This document shows positions 8,031-14,549 of a DNA stretch of 24,317 nucleotides, piece after piece. Position 1 is the stretch's first letter; the number at the start of each line of letters is the position of its first letter. This DNA comes from DATEJJ01 sp039649115 (GTDB lineage: Bacteria > Actinomycetota > Actinomycetes > Mycobacteriales > Micromonosporaceae): assembly GCA_039649115.1 (NCBI GenBank), contig JBBWZQ010000082.1, positions 1-24,317 of the forward strand, given 5' to 3'. The translations under genes were made by a program, and so were the position numbers. Below the pieces are notes generated by a model. That model searched no databases. It had not been told where the DNA came from and saw only the letters and a list, made by a program, of their open reading frames with translations.

Positions 8031-8593
8031 TGGATCTCACGGTCGGACCTGACGGGCTGGCCCGGTGCGGCTGGGCCGGGAGCGCCACCGAGTACCTCGC
8101 CTACCACGACACCGAGTGGGGCAAGCCGATCCGTGACGACGACGGGCTCTACGAGCGGCTGACCCTGGAGGCCTTCCAGTCGGGACTGTCCTGGCTGACG
8201 ATCCTCCGCAAGCGGCCGGCATTCCGCGCCGCGTTCGACGGCTTCGCCATCGCGAAGGTCGCCGGGTACGGCGAGACCGACGTGGACCGGCTGCTGGCCG
8301 ACGCGGGGATCGTGCGCAACCGCGCGAAGATCGAGGCCGCGGTGGCCAACGCCCGCGCCGCGCTCGACCTGCCGGCCGGGCTGGCCGCCCTGATCTGGTC
8401 CTACGCGCCGCCGCCCCGCCGCCGTCGACCCCGGAGCTATGCGGAGGTGGCCGCGAAGACGCCGGAGTCCACGGCCATGGCGCGCGACCTGAAGAAGCGC
8501 GGGTTCCGGTTCGTCGGACCCACCACCGCGTACGCGCTGATGCAGGCGGCCGGGCTGGTCGACGACCACCTCGCGGGCTGCCACGTGAAATGA
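8030..8593 (+). CDS. tag: DNA-3-methyladenine glycosylase I
   Basis: 187-aa base-excision repair enzyme that removes 3-methyladenine from alkylated DNA. The four zinc ligands of Tag are all present: Cys13 (LARCGWAG), His26 (AYHDTEWG), His180 and Cys184 (DDHLAGCH). The core EAFQSGLSWLTILRKRPAFRAAFDGF and the segment DLKKRGFRFVGPTTAYALMQAAGLV are typical. Start is GTG 8030, overlapping the SRPBCC stop as TAGTG; the open frame extends further upstream but there overlaps that gene. One insertion-like feature is PPPRRRRPRSYAEV around residues 125-138, more basic than usual. Its stop overlaps the next start as ATGA. Confidence 0.95.
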   Translation: MDLTVGPDGLARCGWAGSATEYLAYHDTEWGKPIRDDDGLYERLTLEAFQSGLSWLTILRKRPAFRAAFDGFAIAKVAGYGETDVDRLLADAGIVRNRAKIEAAVANARAALDLPAGLAALIWSYAPPPRRRRPRSYAEVAAKTPESTAMARDLKKRGFRFVGPTTAYALMQAAGLVDDHLAGCHVK

Positions 8594-9084
8594 CCACCTG
8601 GACCGTGCTGGTGCCGGCCGAGCGGTACGGGGAGGAGCGGCTGTACCGGCGCGACCGGCTGCCCCTGCCCGAGGTGCCCGGGCCGGTACCCGGCGACCGG
8701 GCGGTACTCGTGGCGGACGCGGAGCCGCCCGTGATCTTCGGTTGGGGGCGGGTGACCGGGTCGCGGGAGGTCGTCTACGACAGGCGCCTGTTCGACGCGC
8801 CCGTACCGGCCGGTGGCCTGCCCGCCGGACGGCTGGACGAGGACCGCTTCGCGGAGATCGAGAAGGCGGCCGGCGCGCCTGCCCGGCGGGCGACCTGGCT
8901 GGTGCGCGTGGACCTGCCGATCGAGGCCGAGACGCCCGGCGAGGCCGTGCGCCAGTTCTGGTCGTACCTGCGGGAGCTGGGCCCCCGCGAGCTGCCCGCG
9001 TACGTGGCGCCGCTGGGCGACGAGCTGGCCCTGCAGGCGTACGTGCTGGGCGAGGAGGCCAACCTCGACCCGGAGGAGGAGTAG
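8590..9084 (+). CDS. Conserved-looking hypothetical protein, last gene of the tag operon
   Basis: 164 aa, not recognised. It starts at ATG 8590, overlapping the tag stop (ATGA). It has no membrane span, signal or cysteine pair. The N-terminal third (WTVLVPAERYGEERLYRRDRLPLPEVPGPVPGDRAVLVADAEPPVIFGWGRVTG) has the strand pattern and GDxAVLVA...VIFGWGRV flavour of EVE/PUA-like modified-base-binding domains, but this is only a resemblance. The C-terminal half is predicted helical (EAVRQFWSYLRELGPRELPAYVAPLGDELALQAYVLGEEANLDPEEE) with an acidic tail. Tight coupling to a DNA glycosylase would fit a repair-linked role; that is inference. It converges on the enoyl-CoA hydratase gene with 2 bp between stops. 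Confidence 0.75.
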   Translation: MTTWTVLVPAERYGEERLYRRDRLPLPEVPGPVPGDRAVLVADAEPPVIFGWGRVTGSREVVYDRRLFDAPVPAGGLPAGRLDEDRFAEIEKAAGAPARRATWLVRVDLPIEAETPGEAVRQFWSYLRELGPRELPAYVAPLGDELALQAYVLGEEANLDPEEE

Positions 9085-9086
9085 TC

Positions 9087-9881
9087 CTACTTCCCGGTGA
9101 AGACCGGGCGCTGTTTGGCGACGAAGGCGGCCGTCGCCGCGCGGTGGTCCTCGGTGGCACCGGCGACCCACTGCGCGTGCAGCTCCGCGGCCAGCGCGTC
9201 GGCGAGGCTACCGGCCTCGGCCACGGCGAGTGCCCGCTTGATCGCGCCGTAGGCGACGGTCGGGCCGGCTGCCAGCCGCGCGGCCAGCGCCCGCGCCGCC
9301 GGTACGACCTCCTCGTCGGTCTCCGCCAGGCTGGTCAGCATGCCCAGCCGGGCCGCCTCTGGCGCGCGCACCGGCTCGGCGAGCAGCAGCAGCTCGATGG
9401 CCTTCGCGTGGCCGACGAGCCGGGGCAGGCTCCACGAGACGCCGGTGTCGCCGGCCAGCCCGACGTTGGCGAACGCCATCAGGAAGCTGGTCGACGGGCC
9501 GCCCACCCGGAAGTCTGCGAGCAGGGCCAGCGAGGCGCCGGCACCGGCCGCCACGCCCCGCACCGCGGCCACGACGGGCTTGCCGAGGCCGGCCAGCAGC
9601 GTCGCGATCGGGTTGTAGTGCTCCCGGACGGTACCCAGCGAGTCGCCCGTGGTCTTCTCCAGCGTCGCGACGTGCTCGCGCAGATCCTGGCCGACGCAGA
9701 ACGCCCGGCCGGCGCCGGTGAGCAGCACGGCCCGGCACCCGGAATCCTCGTCCAGTTCGGCCAGGGTGTCGCGCAACGTCTCCTTGAGTGTCGCGTCGAG
9801 GCTGTTGAGCGAATCTGGGCGGTTGAGCGTCAAGGTCACCACGCCGTCGGTACGCTCGATCAACAGCGAGTCATCGGTCAT
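9087..9881 (-). CDS. Enoyl-CoA hydratase/isomerase family protein (PaaG-like)
   Basis: 264-aa crotonase-fold protein. It shows TLTLNRPDSLNSLDATLKETL, the oxyanion-hole segment GRAFCVGQDLREH, KPVVAAVRGVAAGAGASLALLADFRVG and FANVGLAGDTGVSWSLPRLVG, with Asp145 in the position used by PaaG-type 1,2-epoxyphenylacetyl-CoA isomerases rather than the second Glu of true hydratases. A PaaG-like ring-modifying or double-bond isomerase is therefore the best call. ATG 9881-9879 is the start: GAAAGG precedes it and it overlaps the stop of the upstream PaaX-family gene as ATGA. No other phenylacetate genes (paaABCDE, paaK) are in the window, so the substrate is uncertain. Confidence 0.88.
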   Translation of the reverse strand: MTDDSLLIERTDGVVTLTLNRPDSLNSLDATLKETLRDTLAELDEDSGCRAVLLTGAGRAFCVGQDLREHVATLEKTTGDSLGTVREHYNPIATLLAGLGKPVVAAVRGVAAGAGASLALLADFRVGGPSTSFLMAFANVGLAGDTGVSWSLPRLVGHAKAIELLLLAEPVRAPEAARLGMLTSLAETDEEVVPAARALAARLAAGPTVAYGAIKRALAVAEAGSLADALAAELHAQWVAGATEDHRAATAAFVAKQRPVFTGK

Positions 9882-10729
9882 GGTCGAGGGCCTTTCGTCA
9901 GGGCCTGCACGAGGAGTCGCGCCGTCGGCAGGGCTCCCGCCGACTGGGCGACGCACTGGTCAACATAGCGGTCGGCGGCCGGCCGCAGCCGCGCCGCGTG
10001 CTTGTCGAAGAAGGCGGCGGCGGCAGCGCCCGGCCAGCGCGGCGGCAGCAGCGCCGGGGGCAACTGCGGATCACGGAACAGGAAGGTGCGGAAGGAGTGG
10101 ACGAGCCGGAACCGTGCCGCGTACGCGTCCTCGTCCGCGCTGGCCTCCCCGATCGGGCTCACCACCGGGCGCAGTTCGTGGACGAACGTCTCGTAGGCGT
10201 CGCCGATCTCGGGCAGGTTCCAGGCGCGCCGGACGAGAGTGGCGGCCCCCTCGGTACCGGCCGAGTGCCGGGCGGTGAACCGCTCGTACCGTACGCCCGC
10301 CTCGGACAGCACGGCCGGTACGTCCTGGCCCGGGCGGGTGGCCACCCAGGTGCCGTCGTCCACCCGCCCGTACCCGAGGAAGCTGAGGCTGGCGGCGAGC
10401 CGGTTGCGCACCCCGCGCGGCACCTGGGTGTCGAGCAGGATCAGGTCGAAGGTGCCGTCCCAGGCGACCCGGCCGGTGCGGTAGATCCGGCTGGCCGCGT
10501 CGTCCAGGCGCCTGGCCGCCTTCGAGGTCAGTGCGTACCCGGGGCCACCGGGCAGGCGTACCGGCTGCAGCCAGCCCTGCCGCACCATCCGGGACACCGC
10601 CGTGCGTACCGCCGGAGCCGCGATGCCCAGCGGAGCGAGCAGCCGTACCAGCGCGGACACGGGTGCCTGGCCGCCCCTCGGGCGGAGGTGGTCGCCGTAC
10701 AGGTCGAACAGGGCCGAACGGGCCTGCAT
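9878..10729 (-). CDS. PaaX-family transcriptional regulator
   Basis: 283 aa. N-terminal winged helix (RSALFDLYGDHLRPRGGQAPVSALVRLLAPLGIAAPAVRTAVSRMVRQGWLQPVRLPGGPGYALTSKAARRLDDA, about residues 4-78), then the central domain (WDGTFDLILLDTQVPRGVRNRLAASLSFLGYGRVDDGTWVAT) and the helical PaaX C-terminal domain (NLPEIGDAYETFVHEL...FRTFLFRDPQLPPALLPPRWPG). PaaX proteins are repressors that dissociate from DNA on binding phenylacetyl-CoA or a related CoA ester. Cotranscription with a PaaG-like isomerase (ATGA overlap) suggests it controls that gene and itself in response to an acyl-CoA. An inverted repeat at 10795-10834 lies over its likely promoter. Confidence 0.93.
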   Translation of the reverse strand: MQARSALFDLYGDHLRPRGGQAPVSALVRLLAPLGIAAPAVRTAVSRMVRQGWLQPVRLPGGPGYALTSKAARRLDDAASRIYRTGRVAWDGTFDLILLDTQVPRGVRNRLAASLSFLGYGRVDDGTWVATRPGQDVPAVLSEAGVRYERFTARHSAGTEGAATLVRRAWNLPEIGDAYETFVHELRPVVSPIGEASADEDAYAARFRLVHSFRTFLFRDPQLPPALLPPRWPGAAAAAFFDKHAARLRPAADRYVDQCVAQSAGALPTARLLVQALTKGPRP

Positions 10730-10794
10730 GACCGGATCTCACTCTCCCGTGGTCGCCGTGACCGGCCTCGCCGGCCGCCGGAAACGGGGCTCAT

Positions 10795-10834
10795 TGTGAC
10801 ACTATCCGGACATCATCGCCAGGGTCCTGTCACA
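10795..10834. promoter_or_regulatory. Inverted repeat TGTGACA-N26-TGTCACA in the PaaX/DUF3117 intergenic region
   Basis: Two 7-bp arms (10795-10801 and 10828-10834), 33 bp centre to centre or about three helical turns. Reading on the minus strand, the DNA between the arms contains TAGTGT, usable as a -10 for the PaaX-family gene. Position and symmetry suggest an operator pair for autoregulation. The arms do not resemble the E. coli PaaX site. Confidence 0.4.
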
Positions 10835-10905
10835 TCCGCGCCGGGGCAGTTTGGGTCTGGGGACCTTCATCAGGGAAAATCATTAGTCGGCACTGCGTCG
10901 GGGTG

Positions 10906-10920
10906 GCCGCCCCGGGCGGC
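10906..10920. repeat. GC-rich hairpin in the DUF3117 leader
   Basis: GCCGCCC-C-GGGCGGC, a 15-bp near-perfect palindrome 65 bp before the DUF3117 start, just after an unusually A/T-rich patch (GGGAAAATCATTAG, about 10873-10886) that probably holds the promoter. No function can be assigned. Confidence 0.3.
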
Positions 10921-10984
10921 GGTGTCACTGTCTCGCGGGCCGAGGGAGCCGCTCTGGCCTGCTGAAGGTGCGAGGGGAGACAAG

Positions 10985-11152
10985 ATGGCGGCGATGAAGC
11001 CGCGGACGGGTGACGGTCCGCTGGAAGTCACCAAAGAGGGCCGCGGGATCGTCATGCGGGTTCCGCTGGAGGGTGGTGGCCGGCTCGTCGTTGAGATGAC
11101 TCCCGACGAGGCGAACGCGCTCGGGGACGCGCTCAGGGCCGCCACCGGCTGA
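10985..11152 (+). CDS. DUF3117 small protein (Rv1211-like)
   Basis: 55 aa (MAAMKPRTGDGPLEVTKEGRGIVMRV... ending VVEMTPDEANALGDALRAATG), the full length of the actinobacterial DUF3117 family, whose function is unknown. ATG 10985 is preceded by GAGGGGAGA at the proper distance, a strong ribosome-binding site, so it is a genuinely expressed small gene. Two or three beta strands followed by one C-terminal helix are predicted. In mycobacteria the homologue Rv1211 follows tagA; here tag is separated from it by the hypothetical gene and the PaaX/enoyl-CoA pair. Confidence 0.92.
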   Translation: MAAMKPRTGDGPLEVTKEGRGIVMRVPLEGGGRLVVEMTPDEANALGDALRAATG

Positions 11153-11160
11153 CTACTGGT

Positions 11161-11239
11161 CGACTCGCCACACTCCGCCCGGCCCGGACACCGGTCTGGT
11201 CACTCCGCTGTGCCTGGCGGGACGGGGTGTGGCGAGTCG
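11161..11239 (+). other. Long inverted repeat between DUF3117 and pepA (terminator or leader structure)
   Basis: CGACTCGCCACAC (11161-11173) pairs perfectly with GTGTGGCGAGTCG (11227-11239). Continuing inward, TCCG/CGGG adds a G-U and three further pairs, giving a 17-bp stem around a 45-nt loop. It begins 9 bases after the DUF3117 stop and ends 42 bases before the pepA start. The 3' arm overlaps the first unit of a tandem duplication, so part of the 5' arm could pair with either copy. Confidence 0.6.
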
Positions 11240-11266
11240 TCACGTGAAGCGAGTCGTCACGTGAAG
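11234..11266 (+). repeat. 17-bp tandem duplication with two TCACGTGA palindromes
   Basis: The unit GAGTCGTCACGTGAAGC (11234-11250) is followed at once by a second copy, identical for 16 bases (11251-11266). Each copy contains the octamer palindrome TCACGTGA (11240-11247, 11257-11264), so two identical possible protein-binding sites sit 17 bp apart immediately before the pepA ribosome-binding site. Confidence 0.8.
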
Positions 11267-11281
11267 AAAGAAGGGAGCGGC

Positions 11282-12754
11282 GTGCTCACCGTACGGCTGT
11301 CCTCCGCCCGCACCGGCGCGCCCGTACTGGCGTTGCCGGTGTGCCCGGCTCCGGTGGACGCCGCCACGGGGCGGCTGCCGCCGGTGCCGGTACCGCTTCC
11401 GGATCCGTTGCCCGCCGAGCTCGACGCGTATCTCGACGCCGTCGAGCACACCGGGTCCGCGGGCAGCCTGCAGGTGCTGGTACGCCCGCTGCGCCGGCCC
11501 GGCCGGGTGCTGCTGGTGGGCGTCGGCGCGGGGGACGAGGCCGGCTGGCGCGCCGCGGGCGCGGCGGTGGCCCGCGCGGCGATGCGCGAGAACAGCCTGA
11601 CCGTGGCGCTCGCCTCCGGGGCCGCCCCGGAGGCGCTGCGGGGGCTGGTCGAGGGCCTGCTGCTCGCCGCGTACCGGTTCCGCCTCGCGCCCGACAAGCA
11701 GCCCGGTACGCGCGCGCTGCGCCAGGTCACGATCGCGGTGGACGACGCGGAGCGCTACGGCGGCATGCTGGCGCGGGCGCGCTGCGCGGCCGAGCTGACC
11801 TGCCTGGCCAGGGACCTCACCAACACGCCCAGCCTGGAGAAGTCGCCGGCCTGGTTCGCGAGCCGGGTGGCCAGGGCCGCCGCCGGTACCTCGGGCCTGC
11901 GGCTGACCGTCCGCGAGCCGCGCGAGCTGGCGGCGGAGGGCTTCGGCGGCATCCTCGCGGTCGGCGGCGGGTCCAGTCGCGGCCCGCGCCTGGTCGAGCT
12001 GGGCTGGCGTCCCCGTGGTGTCCGGCGGCACGTGGTGCTGGTCGGCAAGGGGATCACGTTCGACACGGGCGGTATCTCCATCAAGACGCGCGACGGCATG
12101 AAGCTGATGCGCAAGGACATGGCCGGGGCCGCGGCCATCGTCGCGGCGACCCTGGGCGCGGCCCGGCTGGGCCTGCCGGTCCGGGTCACCGCGCTGGCGC
12201 CGCTCGCCGAGAACATGCCCAGCGGCAGCGCCTGGCGCCCGGGCGACGTGGTGCGCCACTACGGCGGGCAGACCACCGAGGTGCTCAACACCGATGCCGA
12301 GGGGCGGGTCGTGCTGGCCGACGCGCTGAGCTACGCGGCCCGGCGGCTGAACCCGGACGTGCTGGTGGACCTCGCCACCCTGACCGGGGCCACCGCGGTC
12401 GCGCTCGGCAAGCGTACGGCCGCGCTCTACAGCGAGAACGACGAGCTGGCGGCGCAGCTGCGCGCGGCGGCGGCAGCAGCGGGGGAGAACATGTGGCGCA
12501 TGCCCCTGCCCGACGACTACCTGGAGCTGTGCGCCAGCGACCTGGCCGACGTCGCCAACGTGACCCTCGACGGCACCGCCGGCTCGGTGGCGGCCGCGCT
12601 GTACCTCCGCGAGTTTGCCGGTGCCGCCCGCAACCACTGGGCACACCTGGACATGTCGGCGCCGTCGTGGGCTGACGGCGCCGACGGGGAACTGTCCAAG
12701 GGTGCCACCGGCTGGGGGGTGCGCACGCTGCTGCGCTGGCTGGAGACTCAGTAG
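11282..12754 (+). CDS. pepA: Leucyl aminopeptidase (M17 family)
   Basis: 490-aa cytosolic dinuclear-metal aminopeptidase that releases N-terminal residues during peptide turnover. The N-terminal macro-like domain spans about residues 1-170; the catalytic domain has the metal/active-site stretch VLVGKGITFDTGGISIKTRDGMKLMRKDMAGAAA (Lys256) and the M17 signature NTDAEGRVVLADALSYA (from Asn336), then VDLATLTGATAVALG and a conserved C-terminus with MPLPDDYLELCASDLADVAN. Start is GTG 11282, with AAGGGAG just upstream; an open extension back to 11210 runs through the leader repeat and is unlikely to be translated. Some M17 enzymes also bind DNA; nothing here proves that, but the structured leader makes autoregulation worth testing. 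Confidence 0.93.
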   Translation: MLTVRLSSARTGAPVLALPVCPAPVDAATGRLPPVPVPLPDPLPAELDAYLDAVEHTGSAGSLQVLVRPLRRPGRVLLVGVGAGDEAGWRAAGAAVARAAMRENSLTVALASGAAPEALRGLVEGLLLAAYRFRLAPDKQPGTRALRQVTIAVDDAERYGGMLARARCAAELTCLARDLTNTPSLEKSPAWFASRVARAAAGTSGLRLTVREPRELAAEGFGGILAVGGGSSRGPRLVELGWRPRGVRRHVVLVGKGITFDTGGISIKTRDGMKLMRKDMAGAAAIVAATLGAARLGLPVRVTALAPLAENMPSGSAWRPGDVVRHYGGQTTEVLNTDAEGRVVLADALSYAARRLNPDVLVDLATLTGATAVALGKRTAALYSENDELAAQLRAAAAAAGENMWRMPLPDDYLELCASDLADVANVTLDGTAGSVAAALYLREFAGAARNHWAHLDMSAPSWADGADGELSKGATGWGVRTLLRWLETQ

Positions 12755-12831
12755 GCGGGTGTCTGGGCAGGCGGGTGTCTGGGTGGGCGGGTGTCGGGGT
12801 AGGCGGGTGTCGGAGTAGGCGGGTGTCGGGT
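12752..12831. repeat. Minisatellite: five 16-bp units between two convergent genes
   Basis: Five consecutive 16-bp units of consensus (T/C)AGGCGGGTGTC(G/T)GGG run from the pepA stop codon (TAG 12752-12754 is the first three bases of unit 1) to the first base of the convergent gene's stop (TCA 12831-12833). Units start at 12752, 12768, 12784, 12800 and 12816. Units 1-2 carry GTCTGGG and units 3-5 mostly GTCGGG, suggesting two stages of duplication. The array is the entire intergenic space. Confidence 0.92.
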
Positions 12832-13793
12832 CAGGCCGCGGCCGGTCGCGGCTGGCACGCGTTCTGCTCGAGCCAGCCGAGGCCGGTGCGGCACAGGTAG
12901 GCCCACCAGCCGACGTAGGGCCCGTACCACTCCCGCAGCCAGTCGGGTGAGGGTGGGTCCGCGCCGTACACGGCCCGGGCGGCGGTGCTGAACTGGGGCA
13001 TCTGCAGCGGTACGTCGTCGGGCCGCCCGAGGGCTCGCAGCAGCAGCGCGTGCGCGGTGAAGCCGCCCACGCCCCGGACCGCCAGCAGCGCGTCGCGCGC
13101 CCGGGCGTATGGCACCTCGCGCAGCCACTCCTCGTCGAGCTCGGCGACGCCGTCGATCACCTCGCGCAGCCGCCGGGCGCGCTGCCCGCCGCCCGCGTGC
13201 GCGGTCAGGTCGGTGTCGCGGAGCGTGCCGAGCTCGGGAAAGGCGACATGGGTGACCCCGCCGACGGTCAGCCGCGGACCGAAGTCGGCGGCGATCTGGC
13301 GCTTGCGCGAGGCCGCGAACCACTGGGTCGAGCGCTGGGTGAGCGTGAAGTAGACCACTGCCTCCGACCACGATGCGAACCGCACCTGGTGCAGGCCCTC
13401 CGTCACGGACAGGATGGGAGTCATCGCCGGGTCCCGCCAGGCCCGGTCGAGGAAGGGTGCAAGGTTGTCCGCCAGGCCCAACCAGCGACCCGCCGCCGCC
13501 TCAACGGCCGCGGCTTCGGCCGGCGTCAGCGGTTGCCCGGCGAAGACGGTCAGGGCGATGCCACCGCCGTCCGGGCTCGCGGACAGCTCCACGACGACGG
13601 CCTGGTCCGGCCGGCCCGGCCGGACCAGGGCCTTGCGCACCCGCTCGCCGGAGACCGACTGGTCGCCCGCGCACGGCGCGAACCCGGTCAGCGCCCGCAG
13701 CGAGGCACCCAGAGCGAACGGCTCGACGGCCGGCAGCAGCGCGCGGTGGTGGACCGAGCCGACGCTGCGCCTGGCGGCTTCCAACGCATCCAT
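12831..13793 (-). CDS. AlkA-like HhH-GPD protein, catalytic Asp apparently absent
   Basis: About 320 aa; annotated families call this DNA-3-methyladenine glycosylase 2. An N-terminal AlkA_N-like beta domain is followed by the helix-hairpin-helix ALLAVRGVGGFTAHALLLRALG (Val239 region). In active AlkA/OGG enzymes the catalytic Asp lies about 20 residues beyond the hairpin; here that stretch reads DDVPLQMPQFSTAARAVYG, with Met/Pro/Gln at 265-267 and no acidic residue after Asp-Asp. It may be a binding-only protein, or use another residue. The C-terminus (WLREWYGPYVGWWAYLCRTGLGWLEQ) is conserved-looking. ATG 13793-13791 is the best start; GTG 13811 with GGCGGAAG upstream is an alternative. The 3' end abuts the 16-bp repeat array. 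The O-methyltransferase gene lies directly upstream. Confidence 0.82.
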   Translation of the reverse strand: MDALEAARRSVGSVHHRALLPAVEPFALGASLRALTGFAPCAGDQSVSGERVRKALVRPGRPDQAVVVELSASPDGGGIALTVFAGQPLTPAEAAAVEAAAGRWLGLADNLAPFLDRAWRDPAMTPILSVTEGLHQVRFASWSEAVVYFTLTQRSTQWFAASRKRQIAADFGPRLTVGGVTHVAFPELGTLRDTDLTAHAGGGQRARRLREVIDGVAELDEEWLREVPYARARDALLAVRGVGGFTAHALLLRALGRPDDVPLQMPQFSTAARAVYGADPPSPDWLREWYGPYVGWWAYLCRTGLGWLEQNACQPRPAAA

Positions 13794-13884
13794 GCGGACA
13801 CCGTGCCGCACGGGTACGACACTTCCGCCCGGGAACGCAGCCGGAGCCGCCCTTTGGCGGAGGCGAGCACGGCTGAAGGCAGCG

Positions 13885-14538
13885 CTACCGCTTGACGGCC
13901 GCCAGCAGCCCGTCGCCGACCGGCAGCAGCGCCTGCACCCACTCCTCGGCCTCGCGCAGGGCCTTGAGCACCTCGCGCAGCGCCGCCGTGTCCGCGTCCC
14001 GCGCGGCCGGGTCGGCGATCCGGCCGCCGGCCAGCGCACCGTTGACGGCGAGGATGCCCCCCGTGCGCAGCAGCCGCAGGGCCGCCGCGATGCAGGCCTC
14101 GTGCTCCTCGGGGCCACCGTCCACGAAGACGAGGTCGTACGCGCCGTCGGAGAGGCGGGGCAGCACGTCCAGGGCACGACCGGTGATGATCCGGGTGCGC
14201 GAGGGCGCGTACCCCGCCTCGACGAAGATGCGCCGCGCCATCCGCTGGTGCTCCGCCTCCACGTCGATCGTGGTCAGTACCCCGTCCGGGCGCATCCCGC
14301 GCAGCAGCCACAGGGCGCTCACGCCGGTACCCGTGCCTATCTCGACCACTGCCTTGGCCGCGCCGGCCGCCGCCAGCAGGCGCAGCGCGGCGCCGGCCCC
14401 GGGCTGCACCGGCGCGAGCCCCACCTCGCGGGCCAGGCCGCGGGCCACGTGCAGGATGCTGTCCTCGGGCGGGTACGCCTCGGCGAACTCGCGGGCTTGC
14501 GCGGTGACCGGATGTGGCGCCTTGGCGGTCGTGACGAT
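13885..14538 (-). CDS. O-methyltransferase (Rv1220c-like)
   Basis: SAM-dependent methyltransferase of the cation-dependent COMT class, about 217 aa. Motif I is VVEIGTGTGVSALWLLRG, followed by GVLTTIDVEAEHQRMARRIF, YDLVFVDGGPEEHEACIAAALRLLRTGGILAVN and a C-terminal LLPVGDGLLAAVKR. The metal-site pattern is eroded: DGG replaces the common DAD, and VN replaces DN. The start is unusual. A near-perfect AAGGAGGTG precedes ATC (14538-14536) at ideal spacing with no ATG/GTG/TTG nearby in frame. The only canonical start further up, GTG 14619, lies upstream of a likely -10 (TAGGCT, 14611-14606) and lacks a ribosome-binding site. I place the start at the ATC. Divergent from htrA, as in mycobacteria. Confidence 0.85.
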   Translation of the reverse strand: MVTTAKAPHPVTAQAREFAEAYPPEDSILHVARGLAREVGLAPVQPGAGAALRLLAAAGAAKAVVEIGTGTGVSALWLLRGMRPDGVLTTIDVEAEHQRMARRIFVEAGYAPSRTRIITGRALDVLPRLSDGAYDLVFVDGGPEEHEACIAAALRLLRTGGILAVNGALAGGRIADPAARDADTAALREVLKALREAEEWVQALLPVGDGLLAAVKR

Positions 14539-14540
14539 GG

Positions 14541-14549
14541 CGCACCTCC
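14541..14549 (-). promoter_or_regulatory. Shine-Dalgarno before a non-canonical ATC start
   Basis: AAGGAGGTG on the minus strand, immediately upstream of GC-GCC and then ATC-GTC. It is the best match to the 16S tail in this part of the window and points to initiation at 14538 (ATC) or 14535 (GTC). Confidence 0.6.

Noticed and set aside
9087..10729. Phenylacetate degradation operon
   Set aside because: A PaaX-family regulator and a PaaG-like protein are present, but no epoxidase, ligase or thiolase genes accompany them, so pathway assignment is not supported.
12752..12831. CRISPR array
   Set aside because: The units are contiguous 16-mers without spacers, and no cas genes are present.
12748..13371. 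Minus-strand open frame reading through the 16-bp repeat array
   Set aside because: It is out of frame with the AlkA-like protein and gives Arg/Ala-rich text; the periodic PxxPPRHPP end merely translates the repeat.
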